NCBI GenBank assembly: GCA_017427065.1
Contig: JAFRTL010000007.1
Location: forward strand, 1 to 64,000
DNA from: Bacteroidaceae bacterium
GTDB taxonomy: Bacteria; Bacteroidota; Bacteroidia; Bacteroidales; Bacteroidaceae
Direction: 5' to 3'
Length of the DNA stretch: 64,000 nt
In this document: piece by piece, positions 17,768-26,666 of the stretch
Position numbering within the stretch: position 1 is the first letter of the stretch
Layout: every line of letters starts with the position of its first letter
Program-made: the position numbers and the translations under genes
The notes under the pieces: model-generated
The model's input: the letters and a program-made list of their open reading frames with translations, nothing else
Databases searched by the model: none
What the model was told of the DNA's origin: nothing

Positions 17768-17799
17768 GAGAGGCAGCCTATTTAGACTGCCTCTCTTTT
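17768..17799 (+). terminator. Rho-independent terminator, probably bidirectional
   Basis: Perfect 9-bp stem GAGAGGCAG/CTGCCTCTC with a 10-nt loop and a T run on the plus side. A-rich sequence on the other side could serve minus-strand transcripts. It ends the lipoprotein gene. Confidence 0.88.
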
Positions 17800-17832
17800 A
17801 TTGTTAAAAATGCGGTTTCAAACAACTTTTGT

Positions 17833-17864
17833 TTTGTTTAAGTCAAATATAATGCCTACCTTTG
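17833..17864 (+). promoter_or_regulatory. Orphan promoter with no gene behind it
   Basis: TTTG at 17833-17836 and TACCTTTG at 17857-17864 with a 20-base spacer, an exact consensus match. Predicted start near 17871. Downstream, the plus strand carries no credible reading frame before the convergent DUF805 gene. Confidence 0.65.
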
Positions 17865-17871
17865 CAGCACA

Positions 17872-18061
17872 AATAGAAGGATTGGTCATTGGAACTTGAT
17901 AAGGATATGTGAATATCGTATATTATCCCCACCCTCCAGTCATTAACCTAGGCAAGCGTTTTTAGCTAATTTACTGGATTTAGTTACTTCTGTCGTTATT
18001 TTTTCAAAAATAGGGGAAATAAACTCACAAGCACCTTTGATTAGTCCTTCTTTCTTTATGT
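17872..18061. other. Intergenic stretch without recognised gene
   Basis: Together with the terminator and promoter just before it, this forms the 324-base gap between the lipoprotein gene and DUF805. On the minus strand the DUF805 frame stays open after its stop for about 40 more codons, with helix-like composition (GLIKGACEFISPIFEKITTE) but no start codon. This could be a decayed extension or chance. A plus-strand small RNA from the orphan promoter is also possible. Confidence 0.4.
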
Positions 18062-18538
18062 TTAATTCCTAGTCACATACTTTGGAGATTCGCCATATCT
18101 GTTGGTCCCAGGCTCACTGTCGGCACATAGCATCACGATGAAGATAACCTTATAAATCACGTAGATGATAAATAATAAGGCATACTTCGACAGATGCATA
18201 AGGACAACCATAGGATCGTCTGCCTCTGTGGTGACGGCCCAATAAATAACGTCGAATATCACATAAGCCAATACCAACCACTTGTATAAGAAGCCAACGC
18301 CCCACCACCAGCCACTATGTCCCGCATCATGGAGACGACGGAAAGTGAGTGGAATCATGGCCACACTGAAAATCCACCCAATAAACGGGGTAGCAGCCAA
18401 ATTGATGATGAACACCACAAAGCGGGTCCACCAATACTCTGAGCGACGAGAGCGCCCATTGAACTCGATCACCTTATTACATGCCTGTAACAATGCCTCG
18501 CCAATATCCAGCGTAGGCTTAGCTAGTCTCTCTTCCAT
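18062..18538 (-). CDS. DUF805 domain-containing membrane protein
   Basis: 158 residues. DUF805 hallmarks are all present: FNGRSRRSEYWW (about residues 26-37), FRRLHDAGHSGWWW near 66-79, and the C-terminal PGTNRYGESPK. About four membrane segments are predicted, two on each side of the RRLHD block. It begins 12 bases after the glycosidase stop upstream, so it is the last gene of the glycosidase operon. The family is widespread and without a settled function. The frame remains open beyond the stop codon, as noted for the adjoining gap. Confidence 0.9.
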   Translation of the reverse strand: MEERLAKPTLDIGEALLQACNKVIEFNGRSRRSEYWWTRFVVFIINLAATPFIGWIFSVAMIPLTFRRLHDAGHSGWWWGVGFLYKWLVLAYVIFDVIYWAVTTEADDPMVVLMHLSKYALLFIIYVIYKVIFIVMLCADSEPGTNRYGESPKYVTRN

Positions 18539-18550
18539 AGCATCACTAAT

Positions 18551-21226
18551 TTAATTCCATTTTACCAGTTTCACTGTACTGTTCAGTCCGCTTGGCATGG
18601 GTTCCCAGTTCTCATAGGTGGTGTGCTGATAATGAATGTCCACCACATTGAGATCCTCGAACTTGCGCCAAGGAACTCCTCTTTTATCTAAATCACGAAT
18701 ACGATTGGCAGGGAGGTTGGTCACTTCTATGCGCAGGTCATTGTTCCCCACCTTCAGGTTCCTAAGTTTCAAAACATAGGGTACTGACCATACGGTACCT
18801 ATGTATCTGCCATTGACAAACACGCGCGCACTCTCACGCACATCCCCTAAGTCGATGGCCCATTGATTAGTCATCTCTCTTCGGGTGAGCGTGAAACGAC
18901 AGGCATAGACGCCCGTTCCCATGGTCACCTTCACAGAATCATCGTTGAGTGTCTCCCAGGTCTGCACCTTAGGCAACTTAAACGTCTGCTTGACTGCCGG
19001 GGCGCTTTCCTCGAAACTGAGGGTCCACGCACTGGCAGTGAGGTCTTTTGTGACAGAATAATCCAATTCTGGCTGTCTTCCAGCATCAGGCACAGGGGTA
19101 TTGAAGGTCTGCATGATAATGGACTCTCCTGAACGCAGACGAATCCGTACCTTGCCATCACGCTTCTCTACTGAATAGCGCTCGCTGTCGTTCAACGGAT
19201 TGAAAAGCATGGCATCCTGGAAGTTCACTCCTAAGGTTACGTACTGGTCCACATCATTTGGAGTCAGATTGGAGATGAAGTAGTGATGACCCGTAGGATT
19301 GCTGCGACGTATCATGTGAAGCCCACAGACGGTCTTCAACTCTTCAGGCTTCGCCAATCTGCTCATTTCTGCTTTATCAATGCGATACAAGATAGGCGCT
19401 CCTTGTGCTTTCAGACGATCCAGGTGCGCCTTCAATGGGGTGGTCATGCGTACTTCTCCAGGGATAATCAGTGCCTTGTAACTTACACCTGCAGCTGTCT
19501 TGAGTTTGCCATCCTGATAGGTCGTACCCAAAAGATAGCTGTCGCTGATATAGTCGCAGTCAAATCCTAAGGAATCTATCAGCAGCACATCACGGATAAA
19601 CTCTGGGGCATTCTGGTCCATGTTGCTGATTTCAAACATCATCAGCAAATCGGACGTACGCTTCGCCCACATGTCGCGTACAGGCAGATAAACCAAGAAA
19701 TCATTGTCGGGTTCTCCCCATTGCAGGAAGCGCTGACAGTTGTTCACATAATCCGTAAAATTGGCAGCATCGCGCCAGATGCTGTTGGTAGGCGACATAT
19801 CTATCGACGCATAGAACTTCCATCCTGGCCAAGGTTCATTCTCGGGAGAATAGGCCGTACCATGGAAATACACACGGTTCACGCCAGCGCAGAAGATCAG
19901 GTCCACATCTGGTTTCAACTGTGAAAGCGAGGTACGGAAATGCTCCGTAAGCCATGTGAACGACTCACAACTGGTAAGGGGCTTGCCTGTGATATGGGCA
20001 GCAGAAGAGGCATACTTCAGCATGGAAAGGTCGCTGTAATTTGGACGCACCTTATCCGCATCCGTACGCAGTCCCTTGATGCCAAAGTCAGAAAGGCCAA
20101 AGCCTTCCACTTCTGGGATATCCACAGCAGCATAATGGTCGATCAGATTGGCAGGGGATCCATGTGCCTGATTGCGTGTTTTCACGTTATGGCTATGGGC
20201 CCAGGCCGTCCATTGCCTCGTAAAATTATCCAAGAGCATGTCGCTCAGTGTCTCACGATAATCGATAAGCACCTGTGTGGGATTCTCGCCAATGTTCAGC
20301 AACAACTCAGGCAGGTGTTCCTCCAGTTTGTAGCCTCTACGCTTATAAAAATCGTCAAAGATACCAGGTGTCCAATCGGCTCCATACACCTCGTAGCTGT
20401 CGTTGAAGAAGGTATCTGGATAAGGCACCCCATTATCAGCAAAGGCCTTTTCGAAACGCTCCAGATAGTGCTTCACTGCCTGAGCATCGAAATGGTCGAT
20501 GACCCATCCTTCTCCGCCAGGAGCCGCTCTTTTCACCAATTGCTGGGTACGGGCCATATAGACGGTAAAAATCTGCCATTTACTCTCACTATCCTTCGAT
20601 TTCCAAGACAGTACATTGTCCGTCACCATGTTCGTAAGATCCACAGGAGTAGCCTCCATGTCCAACCTATAGGCCATCACCTTATGCACTCTGGCAGTCT
20701 TCCAGGCAGCTCCTTCGTCTTCATCCGTAGAAGAAGCCGCTTTCAGGCTCTCTGTGGGTGCCAGGTTCAACTTGGTTTCAGGAATCCTGTTCATCAGTTG
20801 CATGAGTTTGCTCACATGCTCCACCTGTATGGTATCCACACGATACATCACCCTACATGCAGCCTCTGACTGGGGTACCTGCGGACCACCAAAGGGCCAT
20901 CCTGTACCAGTGTTCATGTCAATCTGCATACGATTACGAATTCCCAATTCCTCTACATGTTTGAGTATTTCCATCCAACGAGGAGAAAGGAAATCCACGT
21001 TCTTCGCCTCATTGCCTTTCACCCCATAGATGGGCGTGATTTCCAACGTGCGGATGCCATGACTGGAATACTCCTTCATCAGTTCACTAAGTTCCTCTTC
21101 TTCGACGGCACTGCCCAACCACCACCATCGACTTCCAGCATGTGTCTGGATAGAAGATGCTGGCCATCTCTGTGCTTGAGCACTTAATGCCATCAGGCTA
21201 AATAATATCAAGAAGATCTTCTTCAT
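18551..21226 (-). CDS. GH106-like glycoside hydrolase (putative alpha-L-rhamnosidase)
   Basis: 891 residues with a signal peptide (MKKIFLILFSLMALSAQAQ). The mature start SRWWWLGSAVEEEELSELM and the IRTLEITPIYG and DMNTGTGWPFGGP blocks match the large Bacteroidetes glycosyl hydrolase group related to GH106. The C-terminus (about 770-890), with VFVNGRYIGTVWSVPY, resembles the GH2-type sugar-binding domain often found at the end of these enzymes. Its ATG overlaps the GH30 stop by one base (TAATG), so it is translationally coupled. Rhamnosidase activity is inferred from family only; other deoxy-sugar or uronate substrates are possible. Confidence 0.75.
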   Translation of the reverse strand: MKKIFLILFSLMALSAQAQRWPASSIQTHAGSRWWWLGSAVEEEELSELMKEYSSHGIRTLEITPIYGVKGNEAKNVDFLSPRWMEILKHVEELGIRNRMQIDMNTGTGWPFGGPQVPQSEAACRVMYRVDTIQVEHVSKLMQLMNRIPETKLNLAPTESLKAASSTDEDEGAAWKTARVHKVMAYRLDMEATPVDLTNMVTDNVLSWKSKDSESKWQIFTVYMARTQQLVKRAAPGGEGWVIDHFDAQAVKHYLERFEKAFADNGVPYPDTFFNDSYEVYGADWTPGIFDDFYKRRGYKLEEHLPELLLNIGENPTQVLIDYRETLSDMLLDNFTRQWTAWAHSHNVKTRNQAHGSPANLIDHYAAVDIPEVEGFGLSDFGIKGLRTDADKVRPNYSDLSMLKYASSAAHITGKPLTSCESFTWLTEHFRTSLSQLKPDVDLIFCAGVNRVYFHGTAYSPENEPWPGWKFYASIDMSPTNSIWRDAANFTDYVNNCQRFLQWGEPDNDFLVYLPVRDMWAKRTSDLLMMFEISNMDQNAPEFIRDVLLIDSLGFDCDYISDSYLLGTTYQDGKLKTAAGVSYKALIIPGEVRMTTPLKAHLDRLKAQGAPILYRIDKAEMSRLAKPEELKTVCGLHMIRRSNPTGHHYFISNLTPNDVDQYVTLGVNFQDAMLFNPLNDSERYSVEKRDGKVRIRLRSGESIIMQTFNTPVPDAGRQPELDYSVTKDLTASAWTLSFEESAPAVKQTFKLPKVQTWETLNDDSVKVTMGTGVYACRFTLTRREMTNQWAIDLGDVRESARVFVNGRYIGTVWSVPYVLKLRNLKVGNNDLRIEVTNLPANRIRDLDKRGVPWRKFEDLNVVDIHYQHTTYENWEPMPSGLNSTVKLVKWN

Positions 21227-22680
21227 TATCTTATAATCATGGTTGAAAGTGACTGTGCAGCCAACTGCACTTCAAACTGATGTTCGCCAAAAGCTAAGGT
21301 TAGAGTCTTAGGCTGATCTGTCTGATTGCCAAGCACTACCACCAAACTGCCGTCTGTATTCAGGAAGGCAAGGGCATTCTTGCAATCGCCACCCAATTTC
21401 AGCACTTTGGCACCAGGCAAGACGTAATGGCTCACGTGCTTCATCACATAGTATTCAGGGGTGAACTTGAAAGACTTCTCTGCTTCATTGACTGTCACTA
21501 AAGAGTTCTGGCGCCATCCCCAATGGCTCACACCACCTTCAAGCAATGAGATGTTCCAATAGAAATAAGCCGCGGTGCCTTGATTGATATAGTACTTCAT
21601 CAAGTCCCAAGAATGGGAAGCTCCTGCATAGTCATTGCGTCCATTGCCACATTCCTGCTCGCTCTGATACATAGGCAACTGTGGGTATTTCTGATGCAAG
21701 GTGGGCATAGCGTTCTTTCCAGCCCATTGGAAGCCCATGCCCTTGATGTATTTGGCAGACTCCTCATTAGAGAGTATCGTATCCCAAAGCGAGGCATCTG
21801 CACGCTCCATCGTTCCCAAATAGACATCCACGCCACGCTTCTCCATCTCTGGTCCCAGGTATTTCAAGAAGTTGTTCAGTCCCTGTGGAGTCCATGTGCA
21901 AGCAGGATACCACTGTGCAGAGTTAGGCTCATTCTGTGGCATCACCATGAAGATATCTATCCCCTTCTCCTTATAGGCATCGATGAACTTGCCAAAGTAG
22001 CGGGCATAGGTTTCCAAGTATTTAGGATCTTGCGTAAAGGCATCCTCGCCCTCACGGATCTGCTTGTCGATTGCCAATCCATTTTCAGCATTAAACCTAC
22101 CACGCAGCATCTCTGTTGATGTGTTAGCATAGTGCTTGTTGGTCTTCATCCAAGCTGGTGGGCACCAAGGCGACGCCCAGATGCGCAATGCGGGGTACTG
22201 CGCCTTTGCCTCACGGATAAAGGGAATCAGGGTAGCCTCATCATGCGCAATGGAGAAATGCTCCAAATCAAAGTCGCCATCCACGTCATCGTAGCTGTAA
22301 TAATCAAGGCTGAAATCGTTGGCACCCAAAGGCATACGGTTCATGGTGAAGTTGAGTCCCACCCCTGGGGCATAAAGCTCGCGGAAGATGCTGTCCCTAT
22401 CCTGCTGACTCAGTAAGCTGAGGGAAGTCCATCCCAATTCGTTGAAGCAAGCGCCAAAGCCCTCGATGGTCTGCTGGAATGCCAGAGGATCGATCACCAA
22501 GGTAGAGTCGCCTACGCCCATAGTCAGGTCTAAATCGAACATGGGCACTTCCATATCTAATACCGTCTGCCAAGGGCTATCCATGGTAGAGGTGATCATC
22601 TGCACACTTCTCATCTCTTCTTGGCAAGCAGTGAAAACCATCAGCGTACTTGCTGCACAAAGTAATTTTAATGCTTTCAT
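21226..22680 (-). CDS. GH30 family glycoside hydrolase lipoprotein
   Basis: 484 residues. The leader ends in VFTAC, a lipobox, so the enzyme is membrane-anchored. The catalytic domain starts with FQQTIEGFGACFNELGW and has ASPWCPPAWMKTN. The acid/base glutamate lies in MPQNEPNS (about residue 230) and the nucleophile in MYQSEQECGNG (about 330). A small C-terminal beta domain follows. Family activities include beta-glucosylceramidase, beta-1,6-glucanase and xylanase; which applies here cannot be read from sequence. It is second of four genes in the operon, 2 bases after GH2. Confidence 0.9.
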   Translation of the reverse strand: MKALKLLCAASTLMVFTACQEEMRSVQMITSTMDSPWQTVLDMEVPMFDLDLTMGVGDSTLVIDPLAFQQTIEGFGACFNELGWTSLSLLSQQDRDSIFRELYAPGVGLNFTMNRMPLGANDFSLDYYSYDDVDGDFDLEHFSIAHDEATLIPFIREAKAQYPALRIWASPWCPPAWMKTNKHYANTSTEMLRGRFNAENGLAIDKQIREGEDAFTQDPKYLETYARYFGKFIDAYKEKGIDIFMVMPQNEPNSAQWYPACTWTPQGLNNFLKYLGPEMEKRGVDVYLGTMERADASLWDTILSNEESAKYIKGMGFQWAGKNAMPTLHQKYPQLPMYQSEQECGNGRNDYAGASHSWDLMKYYINQGTAAYFYWNISLLEGGVSHWGWRQNSLVTVNEAEKSFKFTPEYYVMKHVSHYVLPGAKVLKLGGDCKNALAFLNTDGSLVVVLGNQTDQPKTLTLAFGEHQFEVQLAAQSLSTMIIR

Positions 22681-22682
22681 TT

Positions 22683-25600
22683 TTATTTAATTTGAATCGT
22701 TATATTCCGTTCATAAGCTTGAGGATAAACCCTGTAAGAAGCGAAGATGCCCCTGGCTGTACATCCCACGCCAGAAGTGGCATAATCTAAGTTCAGCGTC
22801 ACTCCGTCTTGCTTTTCCAACTGATACTGATACACTGCCTTGGTGAGATTCTCAGTGCTATACGGATAGGCATTGAAGTTGAACAGCTCATTCATCTGGA
22901 ACTTCAGTCCCTTCCCCTCAGCATCAGTCATGGAGAGCCATCGATTATCTGTGCGCAAGCCATGATCCTGAGGAATGAGGTATGGTTCATACATGTCATC
23001 CACAGAGGTCTGGTAAACTCCTATCTTATAGCCTGTCTTACGATCAGGATAGTTCTCCTCAGGACCACGTCCATAATAATTCACCTGAGTAAGACCAGCA
23101 TCCAGTGTCATGGTCAGTCCGATACGAGGCAACCATGCAGGCATTGTTCCTTCAGGCAGCACTTTATGTTTCAGACGAATGCTTCCATCTCCATCTATTT
23201 CGTAATCATATTGTTCCTCAAAACCTTTATATACAGCACCAAACACATAGGTGTCATGACGTTCCTGGGTGTTATTTCCTATCTGACTGAAATTACGCAC
23301 GCTCACATACACCTTGCCATTGGCTTCACGCACCTCCATGCTCAGAGGCACGTAGGTCACCTTATCCAAACCTGCTGAGTAATACTCATTGGCGAGCATC
23401 ATGCCCATGTTGTTATCCCAAGAATTGTTTCTAAATCGGAAAGCATTCCAGGAATCCAACTCGTTGGCCAAAGGGGCACGCCACACGTTCAGTTTCAATG
23501 GCGCACGTAGCATCTCCTTGCCATCTTTGACCAAAGAAACCAGTTGTCCCCCAGCATTGAAGGTATAGGTAAAGTCTTTCCCTGTCACTTTCACACCATC
23601 TGCATCTTGCTGGAAAGAGGCTCCAGAAGTAGAGGCCGTTTCATTCATTACAGGCACACTCCAAGGCAGTTCCAACTGATCCCAAGCCACTTCATGACCA
23701 GCCTTTGCCCATAGTTCATCTTGCTTCAGCGCTGCGCTGATCAGCAATCGATATTCCTTACCTGCTTGCAGGACTGGCTGAGTGAAAGGCACTTTCACCA
23801 CCTTCTTGGTGAGTGGAGCCACATCTAGTGCCAAGGTACCAGAAGCCACCACCTCACCATCTGCCTGAATCTCCCAACGCGTATCATAGACAGAGGCATT
23901 GAGGAAATGGTTACGATTCCAAACCTCCACGGTTCCATCTGCAGCATTCAGCCAAGAAAAGCTCAATGGTTGTGCACTCTTCTTCATCTGCCACATCTCT
24001 GGTTGTGGGGTACGATCAGGCCAGATGCTTCCATACGTACGGGCTCCAATGCCATAGCTGAAATACTTCTCGCCAGGTGTTTCACTCTCAAAGTCGAGCC
24101 AAAGCACTGCTTTCTCCTTCGTGAGTTCGTCAGCCTTAAGGGCCTGTGTGAATAGTCCCACTTTATCTATTTGCGCATCGCAGATATGCACTTTGGTTTC
24201 CTGCCCATGTGTCTGTTCATTGCGCCCAATGTTTACAGGATACGGATAGTTACGTATCTTTCCTGTGGCTTCTGTCTGTGCCACCACTGTGCCATCAATG
24301 CTCAGCGTCAGCTGTTGCCCGTTATATACAGCCAGCAGATCGTGCCAGTTATTTTCCCAATTAGCAGGCAATTTGCCTTCTGCTTTATAGAGTTTATCTG
24401 TGAAGAGGTAGAAATAGATATCTTCCTTTCCATTTTGTTGGATACCAAACTGGTTACTGCCTTTAGTAATGAAAGAGCCACAATCGCTGATAAGTGCACG
24501 AGGGAATACCCGCATGCTGATGGTGAGTTGATCCCCACTGATTTCCACATTGTCACTGCGATACACCTCAACCCATTGGTCGTGCCCATTCAGATCGAGC
24601 ACCGTTTCCGCATCCTTTTTCTTCCCCACTTTCACCAACTTGGCATTACCCATCAGATGCGCAGGCGTATGGAAAGGCGAATCGTCAGTTAGCAGTCGTG
24701 CCTGTTGCGTCAAACCTGGACTTACGAAATCCCAAATCGCGCCACCCATACTACGAGGTTGGGCATAAATCACGCGCCAAAAGTCGTCCAACGCACCACC
24801 ACCATTGCCTGCTACACTGAGGTACTCATCCATGAATGAGGGGCGTGTATCGCCATCGCCATGCAGACCTACTTGCAAATCGAGTTCCTCAGGCGTAGGA
24901 TAACGAGGACCTATGATCTCTTCTGCAGGATGAGAATAAGCATTGCCACCATACATCCAAGAACGTGTAGGGTCATACTTGCGCCCTTCCTTAATCACTT
25001 CACCAATCAACTCTCCTTCCCCACTCTCATTGCCTGCACTCCAGAAGAGGATGCAAGGATAATTGCGATCACGCAACACCATGCGACGCACGCGTTCCTG
25101 ATACATTTTCAGATAGGCAGGATCGCGAGAAATGCGCTCTGAAGCATGGGCCTCATCGCCTGTCTCATCAATAATGTAAAGGCCATACTCATTGGCCAGT
25201 TGCAAATACCTGTTCACAGGAGGATAATGGCTGGTACGCACCGCATTGAAATTGAACTGCTTCAGAATCTCCATGTCTTTACGGATGACGGACTCCTGCA
25301 TCATGTGTCCCCACTCTGGATGCTGCATGTGACTGTTCTGGGCATTCACCTTCACAGGCACGCCATTCAAGTAGAACACCCCGTTTTCTATCTTGGTCTC
25401 CTTAAAACCTATGCGCTGCACAGCTTTATCGATTTCCTTGCCTTCTGCATCTGTGAGCGACAGATTCAGCGTATAGAGATTAGGCGTTTCAGAGGTCCAT
25501 TTCAGGGGATGACTGATCAATTTCTCCACACTCACTGCCCCATCCCTTACTTGATCTTGCATGGTAGCCACTTCGCGTCCCTCAGCATCCTGTAGTTGCA

Positions 25601-26402
25601 GGTTTACCTTCATGCCATCTGAGGAGGCTCCGCCATAGGTTTTCACCCAAGCATTGACTTTCAAAGTGGCATCGTTGTATTGATCGTCTAAATCCGTCAT
25701 GACTTGCCAATCGAACAGACGGGTATTTGGGGTAGCAAACAGCCACACATCATCGAAGATACCTGCCAAACGCCAGTAGTCTTGCTGCTCCATGTAGTAA
25801 CCATCGGAATACTTCGTAACGAGCACAGCCAACGTATTCTCACCACGTTCCAGATACTTGGTAATGTTATACTCTGCAGGTTCCTGTCCGCCTTCATTGT
25901 AGCCCACTTCCTGACCATTTACCCACACAAAGCTGGCAGATGCCACTTTCTCGAAGCGCAGAAATACTTGTTGGCCACTCCAACTGGCTGGTATCTGGAA
26001 GGTGGTACGATAGGCACCACTAGGGTTATAGTCGCGTGGCACATAAGGAGGATTGGCTTTGAAAGGTGTGGTGGTATTGCGGAACATCGCATCGCCAAAG
26101 CCTTGCATCTCCCAATTGGAAGGCACAGAGATCGTGTTCCATCGCTTGACATTGTAATTGGGCAAGAAGAACAACGTAGGGATCTCTTCTGGTGTATTGG
26201 CATAGTAGAACTTCCAAGTGCCATTCAATGACTGACTCTTTTCTGGAATCCAATAGGCATGCCCTTCTTCCTGACCTTCCTCGAAGACCTCGGTGTTCTC
26301 GATGTAATCATACAGATGACTGATATATCCACGTTGTACCTGTGCTGACAATGCCAATGGCAGCCAACATAACGACAAGAAAAATAAAAGACGGTATTTC
26401 AT
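22683..26402 (-). CDS. GH2 beta-galactosidase-type enzyme with inserted LamG-like domain
   Basis: 1239 residues from ATG 26402, where a signal peptide begins (MKYRLLFFLSLCWLPLALSAQ); the upstream extension of the frame lacks coding character. The order is an N-terminal sugar-binding jelly roll with RDYNPSGAYRT, an Ig-like domain, a TIM barrel with the acid/base Glu in FWSAGNESGEGE and a likely nucleophile Glu in RPSFMDEYLS, then an inserted concanavalin/LamG-like domain of about 170 residues (from ETVLDLNGHDQWVEVY), and last the beta-galactosidase small-chain-like domain with YYGRGPEENYPDR. Periplasmic location expected. First gene of the glycosidase operon. Confidence 0.88.
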   Translation of the reverse strand: MKYRLLFFLSLCWLPLALSAQVQRGYISHLYDYIENTEVFEEGQEEGHAYWIPEKSQSLNGTWKFYYANTPEEIPTLFFLPNYNVKRWNTISVPSNWEMQGFGDAMFRNTTTPFKANPPYVPRDYNPSGAYRTTFQIPASWSGQQVFLRFEKVASASFVWVNGQEVGYNEGGQEPAEYNITKYLERGENTLAVLVTKYSDGYYMEQQDYWRLAGIFDDVWLFATPNTRLFDWQVMTDLDDQYNDATLKVNAWVKTYGGASSDGMKVNLQLQDAEGREVATMQDQVRDGAVSVEKLISHPLKWTSETPNLYTLNLSLTDAEGKEIDKAVQRIGFKETKIENGVFYLNGVPVKVNAQNSHMQHPEWGHMMQESVIRKDMEILKQFNFNAVRTSHYPPVNRYLQLANEYGLYIIDETGDEAHASERISRDPAYLKMYQERVRRMVLRDRNYPCILFWSAGNESGEGELIGEVIKEGRKYDPTRSWMYGGNAYSHPAEEIIGPRYPTPEELDLQVGLHGDGDTRPSFMDEYLSVAGNGGGALDDFWRVIYAQPRSMGGAIWDFVSPGLTQQARLLTDDSPFHTPAHLMGNAKLVKVGKKKDAETVLDLNGHDQWVEVYRSDNVEISGDQLTISMRVFPRALISDCGSFITKGSNQFGIQQNGKEDIYFYLFTDKLYKAEGKLPANWENNWHDLLAVYNGQQLTLSIDGTVVAQTEATGKIRNYPYPVNIGRNEQTHGQETKVHICDAQIDKVGLFTQALKADELTKEKAVLWLDFESETPGEKYFSYGIGARTYGSIWPDRTPQPEMWQMKKSAQPLSFSWLNAADGTVEVWNRNHFLNASVYDTRWEIQADGEVVASGTLALDVAPLTKKVVKVPFTQPVLQAGKEYRLLISAALKQDELWAKAGHEVAWDQLELPWSVPVMNETASTSGASFQQDADGVKVTGKDFTYTFNAGGQLVSLVKDGKEMLRAPLKLNVWRAPLANELDSWNAFRFRNNSWDNNMGMMLANEYYSAGLDKVTYVPLSMEVREANGKVYVSVRNFSQIGNNTQERHDTYVFGAVYKGFEEQYDYEIDGDGSIRLKHKVLPEGTMPAWLPRIGLTMTLDAGLTQVNYYGRGPEENYPDRKTGYKIGVYQTSVDDMYEPYLIPQDHGLRTDNRWLSMTDAEGKGLKFQMNELFNFNAYPYSTENLTKAVYQYQLEKQDGVTLNLDYATSGVGCTARGIFASYRVYPQAYERNITIQIK

Positions 26403-26421
26403 AGCTTCACATTTTATGAAG

Positions 26422-26429
26422 CAAAGATA
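26422..26429 (-). promoter_or_regulatory. -7 element of the glycosidase operon
   Basis: TATCTTTG on the minus strand, 19 bases upstream of the GH2 ATG. No clear TTTG is seen 20 bases further upstream. Transcription from it would start near 26416 with a very short leader, which also favours ATG 26402 as the start. Confidence 0.55.
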
Positions 26430-26464
26430 ATGCTTTTTTAGAAGCACACGTAACGAAAGGACAT

Positions 26465-26526
26465 AAAAAAAGGGATACCGCTGTATCCCAACCTTGTTAA
26501 CCTTAAATCTAATACTATGAAAAACA
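26465..26526 (-). ncRNA. Candidate short terminated RNA upstream of GH2
   Basis: Predicted from a minus-strand promoter (TTTG at 26559-26562, 19 bases, TACCTTTG at 26532-26539) and a terminator hairpin GGGATAC-AGCG-GTATCCC at 26472-26489 followed by seven T. The transcript would be about 60 nt and begin with a TTAGATTTAAGGTTAACA stretch. It could be an independent small RNA or a terminated leader of the glycosidase operon. No coding potential is evident within it. Confidence 0.5.
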
Positions 26527-26666
26527 CGATACAAAGGTACGGACTTTCTACATTCCTGCAAATTATCCAAATAAAAAAGTGTGTTTTATAACATTCTTTA
26601 ATACTATTACAGGGATTTTTTCTAAAATTCGCGCTTATTGCACAGAAAAGTTGTAAATTCGCAGCC

